From Flavobacterium segetis (GTDB lineage: Bacteria; Bacteroidota; Bacteroidia; Flavobacteriales; Flavobacteriaceae): a DNA stretch of 64,000 nucleotides. The notes beneath the pieces were generated by a model. It was not told the DNA's origin, ran no database searches, and saw only the letters and a list, made by a program, of their open reading frames with translations. The position numbers and the translations under genes are program-made. Of the stretch, positions 1 through 8,273 are shown piece by piece. Position 1 is the stretch's first letter. Each line of letters begins with the position of its first letter. Location of the stretch: NCBI RefSeq assembly GCF_900129575.1, contig NZ_FQWE01000004.1, positions 248,001-312,000 of the forward strand, in the 5' to 3' direction.

Positions 1-172
1 AAATACCCGCCAAGAAAAGTAAACTATCCCCCGGCAAAAAGAAACCTGCAAATAGACCAGTTTCAGCAAATACAATAAATAAAACTATGTAAATACCTAA
101 CTTAATTCCGTTAACATCAAAGTGAATATAAAAAAGCGGGTCTATTAAATCTTTCCAATCAAAACTGTTCAT
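1..172 (-). CDS. DedA-family membrane protein, N-terminal fragment
   Basis: Reading the minus strand from the ATG at 172 gives 57 codons that run off the left edge of the window. The product starts [18 protein letters not shown] and continues into a hydrophobic stretch with [17 protein letters not shown], the conserved N-terminal signature of DedA (SNARE-associated) integral membrane proteins. Members of this family include flippases for undecaprenyl phosphate or phospholipids and proteins needed for envelope integrity, but the fragment cannot tell which subgroup this is. It faces away from the window and is separated by about 140 bp from the next gene. Confidence 0.8.
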   Translation of the reverse strand, partial: MNSFDWKDLIDPLFYIHFDVNGIKLGIYIVLFIVFAETGLFAGFFLPGDSLLFLAGI

Positions 173-313
173 TATTTGCTATTTTTATGCTAAAATTAAT
201 TGCGTGTGAAAGTACTGAAAAAATTACATCATCAAGAATTTATCGAACCTTTTTAAATTTTAATTAACTATTGATTTACGTATAAATAAAGCAAGAATAA
301 AATAGACTCAAAA

Positions 314-655
314 TTAATTTCGTTCATATAAACAACAGTGATGTAAATTATTGTAATCTTCATCCGTTGCCTTGACTTCATCTGTGTCGTGTCCTACCTT
401 AGCAATTGCTTTTTTAACATCATTTACAGTAGTTTTTTCTTCATTGATAATTAAATTCAGTTGGTGTGTTGCGATATCCCATGTGACGGATTTAACACCA
501 ACAACTGAATACGCTGCTTTTTGAATTCGTTTTTGACATTGTTCGCAATTACCATTTACTTCCGTAGTATATTTGGCATTTTTATTCTTTTTTTCCTGTC
601 CCTGAACTGATAAGCCAAATAAAATTGACACCACCAAAACGATTAAATTTTTCAT
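314..655 (-). CDS. Periplasmic heavy-metal-associated (HMA) domain protein
   Basis: A 113-residue protein with a signal peptide (residues 1-20, ending VQGQ) and one HMA fold. The metal-binding Cys-x-x-Cys is C37/C40 in the context GNCEQCQKRIQ, followed by the usual GVKSVTWD strand. The C terminus carries a second possible metal site, HHCC at 105-108. It is the last gene of a minus-strand trio with the HYC_CC_PP protein and a TonB-dependent receptor, which suggests capture or buffering of a soft metal such as copper in the periplasm. The metal is inferred from the family and was not shown here. Confidence 0.8.
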   Translation of the reverse strand: MKNLIVLVVSILFGLSVQGQEKKNKNAKYTTEVNGNCEQCQKRIQKAAYSVVGVKSVTWDIATHQLNLIINEEKTTVNDVKKAIAKVGHDTDEVKATDEDYNNLHHCCLYERN

Positions 656-677
656 TTTTTCTATTTTATTTTATTAA

Positions 678-2687
678 TTATTTTATTTTAAAACGCAAAC
701 CAGCATAATACATTTGCCCAAAAACTGGCGCATAAACAATTGAAGCGTCAAAAGTAGGACCAAATGGATTATCATTTCCTAAAATTACATTGTTTTGTTT
801 GTAATTTCCGATATTCTCTCCACCAAAGTATATTTCAAAAGTAGAAGAAAATGTTCTGGTAATTTGTGCATTCATCAACGAATAAGTTGGAGAAAAAGTA
901 GGTAAGCGGTCGGTGATTGGATTTGACATTGTATTAGGTAATTGCTGCTGACCAATCCAGTTGAAAGTATAATCAAATTTCCACTGTTCTCCTTTATCTC
1001 CGATGTGAGTTTCATATTCTATATTACTAAAAAATCTGTGTTTTGCCTGCAACGGATTTTGAAAATTTCCAGAAAGATAATCAGTTTTTACATCGTAAAA
1101 TTTATAGGCAGATCGCAAATTTAAATGAACTGCTAATTCATAGTTAAATTCAAACTGCATCGTATTAGCAATTGATTTTCCCTTCAAGTTATAAAATAGC
1201 GCTTTTTGCGGACTTTGCATCAAATCGACTACTGCTTGGTTTTGAAAATCAGTTCTATAAAAATCAAAACCAACATCTGCATTTTTTCCAAAGAGAAAGA
1301 ACTTTTGGGCAAAACTCAATCCATAGTTCCATGCGATTTCAGGATTTAATCCATAAATCTTCCCGTTCGAATCTAAAATATCAAAAACTCTCGAACTGGC
1401 AAATAACGGTTGGTTTTCGGCAAAAATATTGGCAGAACGTTTTCCTCTACCAGCTGAAAATCTCAAAACTCCCTTTTCCCAAGGATTGTATCGCGCATGT
1501 AATCGTGGAGTTATAAATGTTCCTAATCGGTTGTGATTATCTACTCTTCCGCCAAGAATCAAGCTGAAATCGCCATCATTATCGTAAGTATACTCGAAAA
1601 AAGCACCTACAGAATTGTCAATTCTACTATAATCATTAACGTTTACAAATTCTTGGTATTTGTCATACGTGAAATTCAAACCCGCAGCAAATTTATTCAT
1701 TGTATTACTAATAATCGAATTAAAAATCAAGTTTGAATAATAGCTACTTTGTTTGATATTGTACTGGTTTAAACCAAAGTACGAATTTTGATCGTGAATA
1801 TTAAAAGCATTTTGGAAACCAATACTTTGATAGGGCATATCCTTAAAAACGTAACCTACTTTTGTTGAAATATCTAGACGCTCTGTATTAATTTCAGAAC
1901 CCCAATAATTAGTTGTTCCACGATCTCTATTTGGATCAAAATTTAATTGTCCTGTTTGTTTCCTATCATTCATGTATCTGAAATTGATAAAACTCACCCA
2001 GCCTTTCTCGGCATTCAAATACTGCCAGCGATTTAAGATATTGACTTGCTTTGCTAACGGATTATCTAAAAATCCATCGTCATTCATATCATTTTTAGAG
2101 ACCCTCGTATTACCATGCAAAAACAAGCTACTACTCCACTTTTCAGAAATTTTAGTGTTAAAATGGGTATTCAACTCAAATCTAGAATCAGTAGAACCGT
2201 AAGCGTTTAAAAAAAACGGGATGTCACTAATAGGCTTGATTAGCTCAGTGTTTATTTGACCTGAAATACTCTCGTAACCATTTACTACACTTCCCGCGCC
2301 TTTCGTAACTTGGATACTTTCGACCCAAGTTCCAGGGGTAAAAGACAAACCATAAGCTTGCGATGCCCCACGAACGGAAGGAACGTTTTCCTCAGTAATC
2401 ATTAAATATGGGCTCGTTAACCCAAGCATTTTTATTTGTTTAGTTCCTGTTAATGCATCTGTAAAATTAACATCGATGGATGGATTAGTCTCAAAACTTT
2501 CAGCAAGATTGCAGCAAGCCGCTTTAAGCAATTCTTTACTTGTTATAATTGTTGTATTTCCTGTTACGGTATAGGACTTTAGAATACCTTTTCGCTTTTT
2601 AACGATTTTTACTTCCTCTAATCTTTCCTGCGCACAAACAGGAAGTGAAAGAAAAACAGCAATGAAAAGCATTGTTATTTTGTTCAT
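678..2687 (-). CDS. TonB-dependent receptor, probable metal-related importer
   Basis: An outer-membrane TonB-dependent receptor of about 669 residues. I place the start at the ATG at 2687 because it is followed directly by a signal peptide (MNKITMLFIAVFLSLPVCAQ). An upstream in-frame codon at 2729 would put 14 unhelpful residues before it. There is no N-terminal carboxypeptidase-regulatory domain. The plug begins around residue 40 and has a CC pair at 58-59 (LKAACCNLAESF), then PYLMITEENVPS and the GAGSVVNGYESISGQI segment typical of plugs. The rest is a barrel ending in an aromatic/basic tail (GLRFKIK). Its neighbours (HMA and HYC_CC_PP proteins) make a metal or metal-chelate substrate likely. 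Confidence 0.85.
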   Translation of the reverse strand: MNKITMLFIAVFLSLPVCAQERLEEVKIVKKRKGILKSYTVTGNTTIITSKELLKAACCNLAESFETNPSIDVNFTDALTGTKQIKMLGLTSPYLMITEENVPSVRGASQAYGLSFTPGTWVESIQVTKGAGSVVNGYESISGQINTELIKPISDIPFFLNAYGSTDSRFELNTHFNTKISEKWSSSLFLHGNTRVSKNDMNDDGFLDNPLAKQVNILNRWQYLNAEKGWVSFINFRYMNDRKQTGQLNFDPNRDRGTTNYWGSEINTERLDISTKVGYVFKDMPYQSIGFQNAFNIHDQNSYFGLNQYNIKQSSYYSNLIFNSIISNTMNKFAAGLNFTYDKYQEFVNVNDYSRIDNSVGAFFEYTYDNDGDFSLILGGRVDNHNRLGTFITPRLHARYNPWEKGVLRFSAGRGKRSANIFAENQPLFASSRVFDILDSNGKIYGLNPEIAWNYGLSFAQKFFLFGKNADVGFDFYRTDFQNQAVVDLMQSPQKALFYNLKGKSIANTMQFEFNYELAVHLNLRSAYKFYDVKTDYLSGNFQNPLQAKHRFFSNIEYETHIGDKGEQWKFDYTFNWIGQQQLPNTMSNPITDRLPTFSPTYSLMNAQITRTFSSTFEIYFGGENIGNYKQNNVILGNDNPFGPTFDASIVYAPVFGQMYYAGLRFKIK

Positions 2688-2760
2688 TATAAAATTATTT
2701 AATGTTTTAAAAAATAGATTCTTAATCACTAGAAGTCATTAAGGTATTAAAACATTAAAA

Positions 2761-3162
2761 TCAGGCATAAAAAATATATTGGCTATACAACTTAAAAAGT
2801 GGTGCTGCATTAGCCTCAAAGAAGTAAGAGGTAACTTTAGCAATTTTACTATCTTCTACAAAAGCAAAACCAACAATCTGTGATTCCTTAAATAAAAAAG
2901 TAAATGGAGCGTCAAATGAAAAGACTTTTAGAATAGTATTATCAGACTTTTTTTGAAAATTCACTACTTTGTCCTTGCAGCAACTTTCGTCTTCAATAGC
3001 TTTCTCTACACAACACGATTTTTTTTCTTTTTGAAGGATGGCGGTTTTTACCGAAATGGATTCAATTTCTCCTCCGCAATAATGCACATTGAAAGCAAAT
3101 CCTACATTGGAAACCAAGAGTAGAAGAGCGATAAATATACTAATGCATTTTTTCAGATTCAT
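2761..3162 (-). CDS. HYC_CC_PP-type exported small protein
   Basis: A 133-residue protein with a signal peptide or N-terminal anchor (residues 1-24), then HYC at 27-29 (NVHYCGGEI), two Cys-Cys pairs at 50-51 and 61-62, and a C-terminal AAPLFKLYSQ segment. This is the pattern of the HYC_CC_PP family known from Bacteroidota, usually found upstream of TonB-dependent receptors. No biochemical function is known to me. The paired cysteines suggest metal or disulfide chemistry in the periplasm. It heads the operon with the receptor and HMA protein, with a TAGATTTG promoter element at 3192-3199. Confidence 0.7.
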   Translation of the reverse strand: MNLKKCISIFIALLLLVSNVGFAFNVHYCGGEIESISVKTAILQKEKKSCCVEKAIEDESCCKDKVVNFQKKSDNTILKVFSFDAPFTFLFKESQIVGFAFVEDSKIAKVTSYFFEANAAPLFKLYSQYIFYA

Positions 3163-3191
3163 GTTGCAAAATTAGGCAATAAACTTATTTG

Positions 3192-3199
3192 CAAATCTA
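3192..3199 (-). promoter_or_regulatory. Flavobacterial -7 promoter element of the metal operon
   Basis: On the minus strand TAGATTTG matches the Bacteroidota consensus TAnnTTTG and lies about 30 nt before the ATG at 3162. A second match (TAATTTTG, 3167-3174) sits only 4 nt before the ATG and would give a leaderless message. No TTG is found 17-21 bp upstream of either. Confidence 0.45.
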
Positions 3200-3215
3200 A
3201 AAACATTGTTAAAAA

Positions 3216-4571
3216 TCATAACTCAAATTCTTGTCCTATTAATGGAATTTTACAATCATAACCGTATTTTTCTTGAATTTTGATACGAAGTTCATCTGCA
3301 GGTTGATTTTCACCATGCACTATAAATACTTTAGTAGGTTTATTTTCTAATTGAGACAACCAGTTCAATAAATCTTTCTGATCGCCATGCGCTGAAAGAC
3401 CTTGTATTTCTTGAATATTCGCATTTACAGGATAATATTGACCATAAATTTTTATTTCTTTAGCTCCGTCCAATAATTTTCTTCCGCGTGTTGCCTCCGC
3501 TTGATATCCTACTATAATTATTGTGGTCTCAGGCAAAACAATATAATGCTCGAGATAACTCAAAACTCGACCACCAGTAATCATTCCGCTGGCAGCAATC
3601 ACTACTTTAGGACGAGTATCTAAAATAAGCTCGTTTGTTTCCTTGTAATCAGAAACTAATAAAAACATTTCGCTCACTTTTTCAATCTCTTCTAATGATA
3701 ATTTATGCCATTTTGGATAATTACGAAAAATGTTAAGTGCACTAATTCCCATTGGCGTATCAATTATGTAGGGAATATTGGGAATTTTTTTCTCTTCCTT
3801 AAGTTGCCATAATAAATACATAATAGTTTGTGCACGCTCTACTGCAAAACTTGGAATAATCACTGTACCGCCTAAGTTAATGGTGTTATTAACATGCATT
3901 TCCAGCTCTGATTTAGTGTCGGCTTGTGGATGAAGCCGATTACCATAAGTACTTTCGAGAAAAATATAATCCGCTTTTTTAGGTTTAGTTGGTGGGTACA
4001 TTAATACATCATCATCCCTACCGATATCTCCCGAAAAAACTAACGTTTTATTTTCAAGTTTTATAGTGATACTGCAAGCACCTAAAATATGTCCTGCACT
4101 AGTAAAAACGGCATCAATTTGCGCATCTAAAGGAATTGATTCGCCGACTTTGACCACTTTAAAAAGAGGAAATACTTTTTCTGCTTGTTCAATCGTATAC
4201 AAAGACTCGGCGATTTCATGTTTAGAATATTTTCCTTTGTTAGCTTTTTCAGCTTCTTCCTCTTGAATTTTAGCACTATCTAAGAGAATTAGTTTCGTAA
4301 TATCTTTTGTAGGACTCGTGCAATAAATTTTCCCCTTAAAACCTTGATGAACTAATCTTGGCAACCAGCCACAATGATCAAGATGACCATGAGTTAGTAA
4401 AACAAAATCGATTGTTGATGGTAAAACGGGCAACGGATCCCAATTCATTTCGCGCAATGGTTTTATTCCTTGAAATAAACCGCAATCTATCATAATACGA
4501 ATTCCATTACTTTCAATTAATGTTTTAGAACCAGTTACAGTTCCTGCTGCACCTAAAAATTTAATTTTCAT
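3216..4571 (-). CDS. MBL-fold beta-CASP ribonuclease
   Basis: A 451-residue metallo-beta-lactamase-fold nuclease of the CPSF/YSH1-like beta-CASP group. The zinc motif HGHLDH is at 61-66 (LLTHGHLDHCGWL). Further conserved pieces are the aspartate strand FSGDIGRDD, the beta-CASP segment near FLESTYGNR and PSFAVERAQT, GMITGGR, and the C-terminal RMMBL part with GLSAHGD and VHGENQPADEL. Such proteins are cytoplasmic RNA endo/exonucleases. The exact RNA substrate in Bacteroidota is not known to me. The gene appears to be monocistronic and is preceded by a palindromic repeat element. Confidence 0.85.
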   Translation of the reverse strand: MKIKFLGAAGTVTGSKTLIESNGIRIMIDCGLFQGIKPLREMNWDPLPVLPSTIDFVLLTHGHLDHCGWLPRLVHQGFKGKIYCTSPTKDITKLILLDSAKIQEEEAEKANKGKYSKHEIAESLYTIEQAEKVFPLFKVVKVGESIPLDAQIDAVFTSAGHILGACSITIKLENKTLVFSGDIGRDDDVLMYPPTKPKKADYIFLESTYGNRLHPQADTKSELEMHVNNTINLGGTVIIPSFAVERAQTIMYLLWQLKEEKKIPNIPYIIDTPMGISALNIFRNYPKWHKLSLEEIEKVSEMFLLVSDYKETNELILDTRPKVVIAASGMITGGRVLSYLEHYIVLPETTIIIVGYQAEATRGRKLLDGAKEIKIYGQYYPVNANIQEIQGLSAHGDQKDLLNWLSQLENKPTKVFIVHGENQPADELRIKIQEKYGYDCKIPLIGQEFEL

Positions 4572-4633
4572 TTGATTGATTTTATTTAAATAAGTTACTA
4601 CTTTAATTAGTCGGGTTTAATTATTCAAAACAC

Positions 4634-4746
4634 CAGTTCGAGCGTTTTTTTGTAGAGTAAAACGGTAAAAAAATGTATCGAGAACCGTTTTTAATGAAAT
4701 TTTTCTTGTTCTTGATACATTTTTCTATCGAAAAATACTCGAACTG
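4634..4746. repeat. Nested inverted-repeat element
   Basis: Between the beta-CASP and ATP-cone genes lies a 113-bp block with three inverted repeats. The outer arms are CAGTTCGAG (4634-4642) and CTCGAACTG (4738-4746). One inner pair is AAAACGGT (4659-4666) and ACCGTTTT (4684-4691). Another is TGTATCGAGAAC (4674-4685) and GTTCTTGATACA (4708-4719). The two inner pairs overlap, so they cannot all form at once. I believe similar blocks occur in other Flavobacterium genomes, but that is from memory. Confidence 0.6.
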
Positions 4747-4797
4747 ACGAAAAATCACCATCAAAAACTGGTTACACCTAAAGGATTACTTTTTCAT

Positions 4798-5628
4798 TTA
4801 AATATAACTACATAACTCGGAAGCTTCTCTTAAAACGTTTTTTATACGATTAGGACTTATTCCTATTTTTTCTAAAAAATCGGGGTTATTAATGATCTCT
4901 TTTACTAAAATTATATCTAAGATTAATAATTTATCTTTTTCAGCCAACGCTAAGGTTGTTAAACAAGTAATAGGATACAGTCCATTACTATCATTCTTAG
5001 TTTTTAAATTATCTTTTGGTGGATAATTCCAACTTAGCAAATTTAAACCCGTACATTTCGCAAAATCGACGGCATCCGATGTGAATCGATTATTGGTAAC
5101 GATCCAACAGTGAGAAATTGAATCGCTATCAGTAAAAATGCGATGCTTTTTATCTTTGAGATCATTAAAACGAGAAAGAATGTACATTGGAACTTTCACA
5201 TCAGAAGCAGCTTCCCTACCCATGTGAAATTTGCACTCGACCATAGCGATACGATCATTTTTTTTAACTAAAACATCTACTTCGTGTGTAACACACTTTC
5301 CAGACAAATTTCGATTAGTCATAGTTTTATAATTTTCTGATGCAAAAAGCCTTGCTGTATATTTTTCAAAGAAAAAGCCAGCAGGACCTAACAAGCGAAT
5401 TGCTTCCCTCAAATTATAACGAGCCGCGTGGGAATTTGCTATTTTTTTGAGTAATGAGAAAGCCATTTTATATATTTGCTTTGTTGTTATACCTTCATAA
5501 ATCTCACCTTCAATTTGTTTCATTATGCCGTCTACCACTTTAGAACTTGCTCCAGATTTTAAAAGTGAAATTTTTAGTTTGACCGGATTAAACTCGACAA
5601 TAAGCCCTGAATGTTTTACGACCTTCAT
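4798..5628 (-). CDS. ATP-cone / PD-(D/E)XK nuclease-like fusion protein
   Basis: A 276-residue protein. Residues 1-90 resemble an ATP-cone, the nucleotide-sensing domain of ribonucleotide reductases and NrdR (VVKHSGLIVEFNPVKLKISL, then the ITTKQIYKMAFSLLKK helix). From about residue 85 a restriction-endonuclease fold follows, with the catalytic pattern E116-V-D118 and E131-C-K133 (THEVDVL, MVECKFH). A tail of about 60 residues holds a helix-hairpin-like GISPNRIKNVLREA. The combination suggests nucleotide-controlled DNA cleavage or processing. It stands alone, with no methyltransferase nearby, so a classical restriction system is unlikely. Confidence 0.65.
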   Translation of the reverse strand: MKVVKHSGLIVEFNPVKLKISLLKSGASSKVVDGIMKQIEGEIYEGITTKQIYKMAFSLLKKIANSHAARYNLREAIRLLGPAGFFFEKYTARLFASENYKTMTNRNLSGKCVTHEVDVLVKKNDRIAMVECKFHMGREAASDVKVPMYILSRFNDLKDKKHRIFTDSDSISHCWIVTNNRFTSDAVDFAKCTGLNLLSWNYPPKDNLKTKNDSNGLYPITCLTTLALAEKDKLLILDIILVKEIINNPDFLEKIGISPNRIKNVLREASELCSYI

Positions 5629-5688
5629 ATCTTTAAGAATTTGATAATAAGAGAATTACTCCTACTAAAGGTACATAATAAAAGATAA

Positions 5689-6129
5689 CTATTTTTGTTT
5701 TTGATAATAAAATCCTGCGACAAATAGTAACAAAAAAATAGGTTGAATGAGAAACCTACGAATATAAAATAAGATCCAATTATGATTTTCAACTGTAAAA
5801 AAAACAATATAAAAAAAAGCAGTTGTAAAAATCACGAAGAAGAAACAGTATAATAAAAAACTAAATTTAACCATTTTGACATCTGCAAAAAGAACATGTA
5901 TAACAGCAAGAGAAATAAAAGTGTTTAAAGTATACCGCAAAAGCAATCCCAAAAACAGTTGTAAAGAGTTAATGTTCGGCAAAGGCATCTTTACAAAGTC
6001 CTTTTTAAAAAAGTCTAAGAACGGATCATAAAATAATTCATTTTCAAATACGCGTACAAGTACTAATAAAGAAATTAGCAAGAATAACTGAGTAATGTGA
6101 ATCTTATTTTTAAGTATTTTTTCGAGCAT
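5689..6129 (-). CDS. Exosortase F system-associated membrane protein
   Basis: A 146-residue multispanning protein with about four hydrophobic segments and little soluble sequence. Its ATG at 6129 lies inside the end of xrtF, overlapping it by 20 nt, so the two are translationally coupled. In flavobacteria a membrane protein of this size is regularly encoded beside XrtF (the flavo_near_exo family). I assign it mainly by this position and the length. The conserved FYDPFLDFFKKDF segment lies near residue 35. Its role in the sorting system is not known. Confidence 0.7.
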   Translation of the reverse strand: MLEKILKNKIHITQLFLLISLLVLVRVFENELFYDPFLDFFKKDFVKMPLPNINSLQLFLGLLLRYTLNTFISLAVIHVLFADVKMVKFSFLLYCFFFVIFTTAFFYIVFFTVENHNWILFYIRRFLIQPIFLLLFVAGFYYQKQK

Positions 6130-6661
6130 ATTTAGAAAATTTTCGAATCCAAAACAACCACAAAATAAAAACTACCCCATAAATAGATAAAGGAAAAAAC
6201 ACTTCGTGAAGAATAGATTCTTGATTTGGAAAATGGAAAATAAGCGCACTCAAGGCGGCTATTCGAATTACATTTAACACATATAAAAGAAAAGATCCGC
6301 AAAAAACAAAAAGTAAAGTTGAAACAAATTTTCCTGAAAAAGCAATGACAAACGAAATAAACAAGATTATTATACTTATGGCATTGCAACCCTCAATAAT
6401 TCGAGCTACATATTTTTGATTGTAAATAACCTTCATATAAGGGCCTGAACTACTTTCCTGTATAGAAGCATCCTGGGTAAACAATCGCAAAACTTTCTCT
6501 GTGTTATTTCCAACTATTTTTGTAATCGTATCCATTTTTTGATCATCAAAATTATTAAGATAGTTTTGATACAAAAAAGTTAATAAAATATAAGTCAGGA
6601 AAAAACTAGCCAGAAAAATTAAAAAAGGTTTGTATAAAATAAAATAGTGCTTCAATATCAT
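6110..6661 (-). CDS. xrtF: Exosortase family protein XrtF
   Basis: A 183-residue integral membrane cysteine peptidase/transpeptidase-like protein. The exosortase catalytic triad is visible: C92 in IIEGCNAISIIILF, R133 in LNVIRIAALSAL and H152 in ILHEVFFPLSIYG. EGCNA and the spacing match the short flavobacterial XrtF group. Exosortases process C-terminal sorting signals of exported proteins at the cytoplasmic membrane. No candidate substrate is encoded in this window. The gene is divergent from the GAF protein gene, and its partner gene overlaps its 3' end. Confidence 0.85.
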   Translation of the reverse strand: MILKHYFILYKPFLIFLASFFLTYILLTFLYQNYLNNFDDQKMDTITKIVGNNTEKVLRLFTQDASIQESSSGPYMKVIYNQKYVARIIEGCNAISIIILFISFVIAFSGKFVSTLLFVFCGSFLLYVLNVIRIAALSALIFHFPNQESILHEVFFPLSIYGVVFILWLFWIRKFSKYARKNT

Positions 6662-6702
6662 TATTTTAGAGGTAATTGTTTAATTTTTGGAATTACTTTA
6701 AA

Positions 6703-6710
6703 TACTTTTG
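6703..6710 (+). promoter_or_regulatory. -7 promoter element, methionine sulfoxide reductase gene
   Basis: TACTTTTG matches TAnnTTTG and ends 18 nt before the chosen ATG at 6729. It overlaps the in-frame TTG at 6708, which argues against that codon as start. The nearest upstream TTG is 24 bp away, outside the usual 17-21. Confidence 0.5.
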
Positions 6711-6728
6711 CAAAATAAAAACAAAACA

Positions 6729-7184
6729 ATGACATTTCAAGAATTACAACCAAAAGTAACTCAAATAACTTTGCACACGAGTCTTTCCCGTGACGAAAAA
6801 CTTTTAAATATTTGCCAATTGCTAAGTGAATCAATTCCCTATTACAACTGGGTTGGCTTTTATTTTGCTAATCATGATTCTAAGACTTTACATTTAGGGC
6901 CTTACGTAGGAGCAGAAACAGATCATATTGTTATCCCTTTTGGTAAAGGAATTTGCGGACAAGTGGCTGAAAGCAATACTAATTTTGTGGTTCCTGATGT
7001 TTCGGCACAAGACAATTATATTGCTTGCAGCTTTACAGTAAAATCAGAGATCGTAGTGCCGCTTTTTGTCGATGGAAAAAACATTGGACAAATTGATATC
7101 GACAGTCATGTGGTTAATCCCTTTACTGCGAAAGATGAGCGATTTTTAGAATTCGTTTGTGCAGAAATAGCTAATCTTTATTAG
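6729..7184 (+). CDS. GAF-domain free methionine-(R)-sulfoxide reductase
   Basis: A cytoplasmic single GAF-domain protein (151 residues from the ATG at 6729) of the fRMsr/YebR family, which reduces free methionine-R-sulfoxide. The conserved elements are YYNWVGFYF, LGPYVG, PFGKGICGQ and the YIAC...SEIVVPLF block. C76 (GICG) and C100 (YIAC) correspond to the cysteines I recall as C94 and C118 of E. coli YebR. The position of the third, C84, is histidine here (H66). The ATG was preferred over a TTG at 6708 because that codon lies in the -7 promoter element. The gene is divergent from xrtF. Confidence 0.8.
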   Translation: MTFQELQPKVTQITLHTSLSRDEKLLNICQLLSESIPYYNWVGFYFANHDSKTLHLGPYVGAETDHIVIPFGKGICGQVAESNTNFVVPDVSAQDNYIACSFTVKSEIVVPLFVDGKNIGQIDIDSHVVNPFTAKDERFLEFVCAEIANLY

Positions 7185-7379
7185 TGATATTTTTTTTGCT
7201 AGCCAATTAAAACATTTTATGAAACACTTTTTTGTTATTCTTATTTGATCCAATTTTCTATGTTTTAAAAAAGTTAAATTAAAAGAAAAATCTTTCTTTA
7301 CTCGTTATAAAATAAAACAATCGAAACAAACTAAAAATATTATAGATTATTGAATCATTTGAGACAAAAAATGAGTCAT

Positions 7380-8162
7380 ATCGTATTAAAAATTGTCGTA
7401 AATCTGGCGTTATAGAAATGTACGGTAATTCCAAAACCGAAGTTGGATTAAGCAAAGCACAATAATGTGTCTATTATTATGAGAACGGGAATAAAAAACA
7501 TGAAGCAAACTACTATAAATACCGATTACTAAGAAATGATAATAGCTAGTGCGAAAATGGTTTAAAAAAATAGATGTGAAATATTTTGAAACAAAAATTA
7601 GTTTTTCATCGATTTACAAAATAAAAAGTTTAGAATTCAGAGCGCACTCAAACTGTTGTTGATAAAAATGGATGTTTTGAAGACAAAACTAAAGATCGGT
7701 TTAACCCAAGAAATATATAAAAGCGGTACAAAGATGGAACTTAGAAAGCAAAATACAACAAGAAACTTTCATAAAGAGAAGAATCCGAAAAAGTGGGATT
7801 TGTTTCTGGCGTAAATGCGGATGGAGAAGGTGAAGAATAAAAAATATAACCATTTCAAAAACAGATCAAATCCCTGAAATAGTATTGCAGGTTTTTATAA
7901 TCATTTTTGAAAAATCTCTATAGGTCTAAAAGGGTATTAAAACTTAAAAGAAGTTGGTGCAAGTAGATTTGATGTTGATAGAGACGAAAAAATCATAGAA
8001 CTAAGGATCATAAAATCAGTAAATAAAATATTAAATCAAGAGGCAATTAGAGTAATTATTAGTTTTGATAAATTGAAATCCACTTAACAAAGGGGTCAAC
8101 AAGTAAGACTACTTCTATACAATCCCGCTCACATTACTTGGACGTCAATAAAAAGAATCTAG
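7380..8162 (+). pseudogene. Decayed energy-transducer TonB / MORN-type gene
   Basis: No intact ORF covers this 1-kb gap, but fragments in scattered frames read as one gene. Codons 7472-7549 give YYYENGNKKHEANYYKYRLL, a MORN/YwqK-like repeat. 7643-7720 give RTQTVVDKNGCFEDKTKD. 7953-8087 give RFDVDRDEKIIELRIIKSVN and NQEAIRVIISFDKLKST, which has the shape of a TonB C-terminal domain (FxVDxDGxIxxxxVxKS ... EAIRVIxxxxxWxPG). An in-frame TAA at 8085 follows, and QRGQQVRL continues the match beyond it. Flavobacteria commonly carry exported proteins of this design. Several frameshifts and stops make a functional product very unlikely. Confidence 0.7.
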
Positions 8163-8209
8163 TTTCACAATATTTATCATTAAATAACTTCTATTTCGAA
8201 AATAAATAC

Positions 8210-8217
8210 TACTTTTG
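8210..8217 (+). promoter_or_regulatory. -7 promoter element of rpsO
   Basis: TACTTTTG fits TAnnTTTG and lies 56 nt before the rpsO start, leaving a 5' leader of roughly 50 nt. That leader could be the place for S15 autoregulation, but no such structure was confirmed. Confidence 0.5.
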
Positions 8218-8273
8218 CAACCGTCTTACAATAGCTGTATGACATACATAAAAATCATTAAACAAATATTGGA

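Noticed and set aside
1172..1516. Open frame on the plus strand inside the TonB-dependent receptor gene
   Set aside because: It is antisense to a strongly supported gene and has no family features.
8218..8273. S15-binding riboswitch-like leader of rpsO
   Set aside because: No clear pseudoknot or stem was visible in the short leader.
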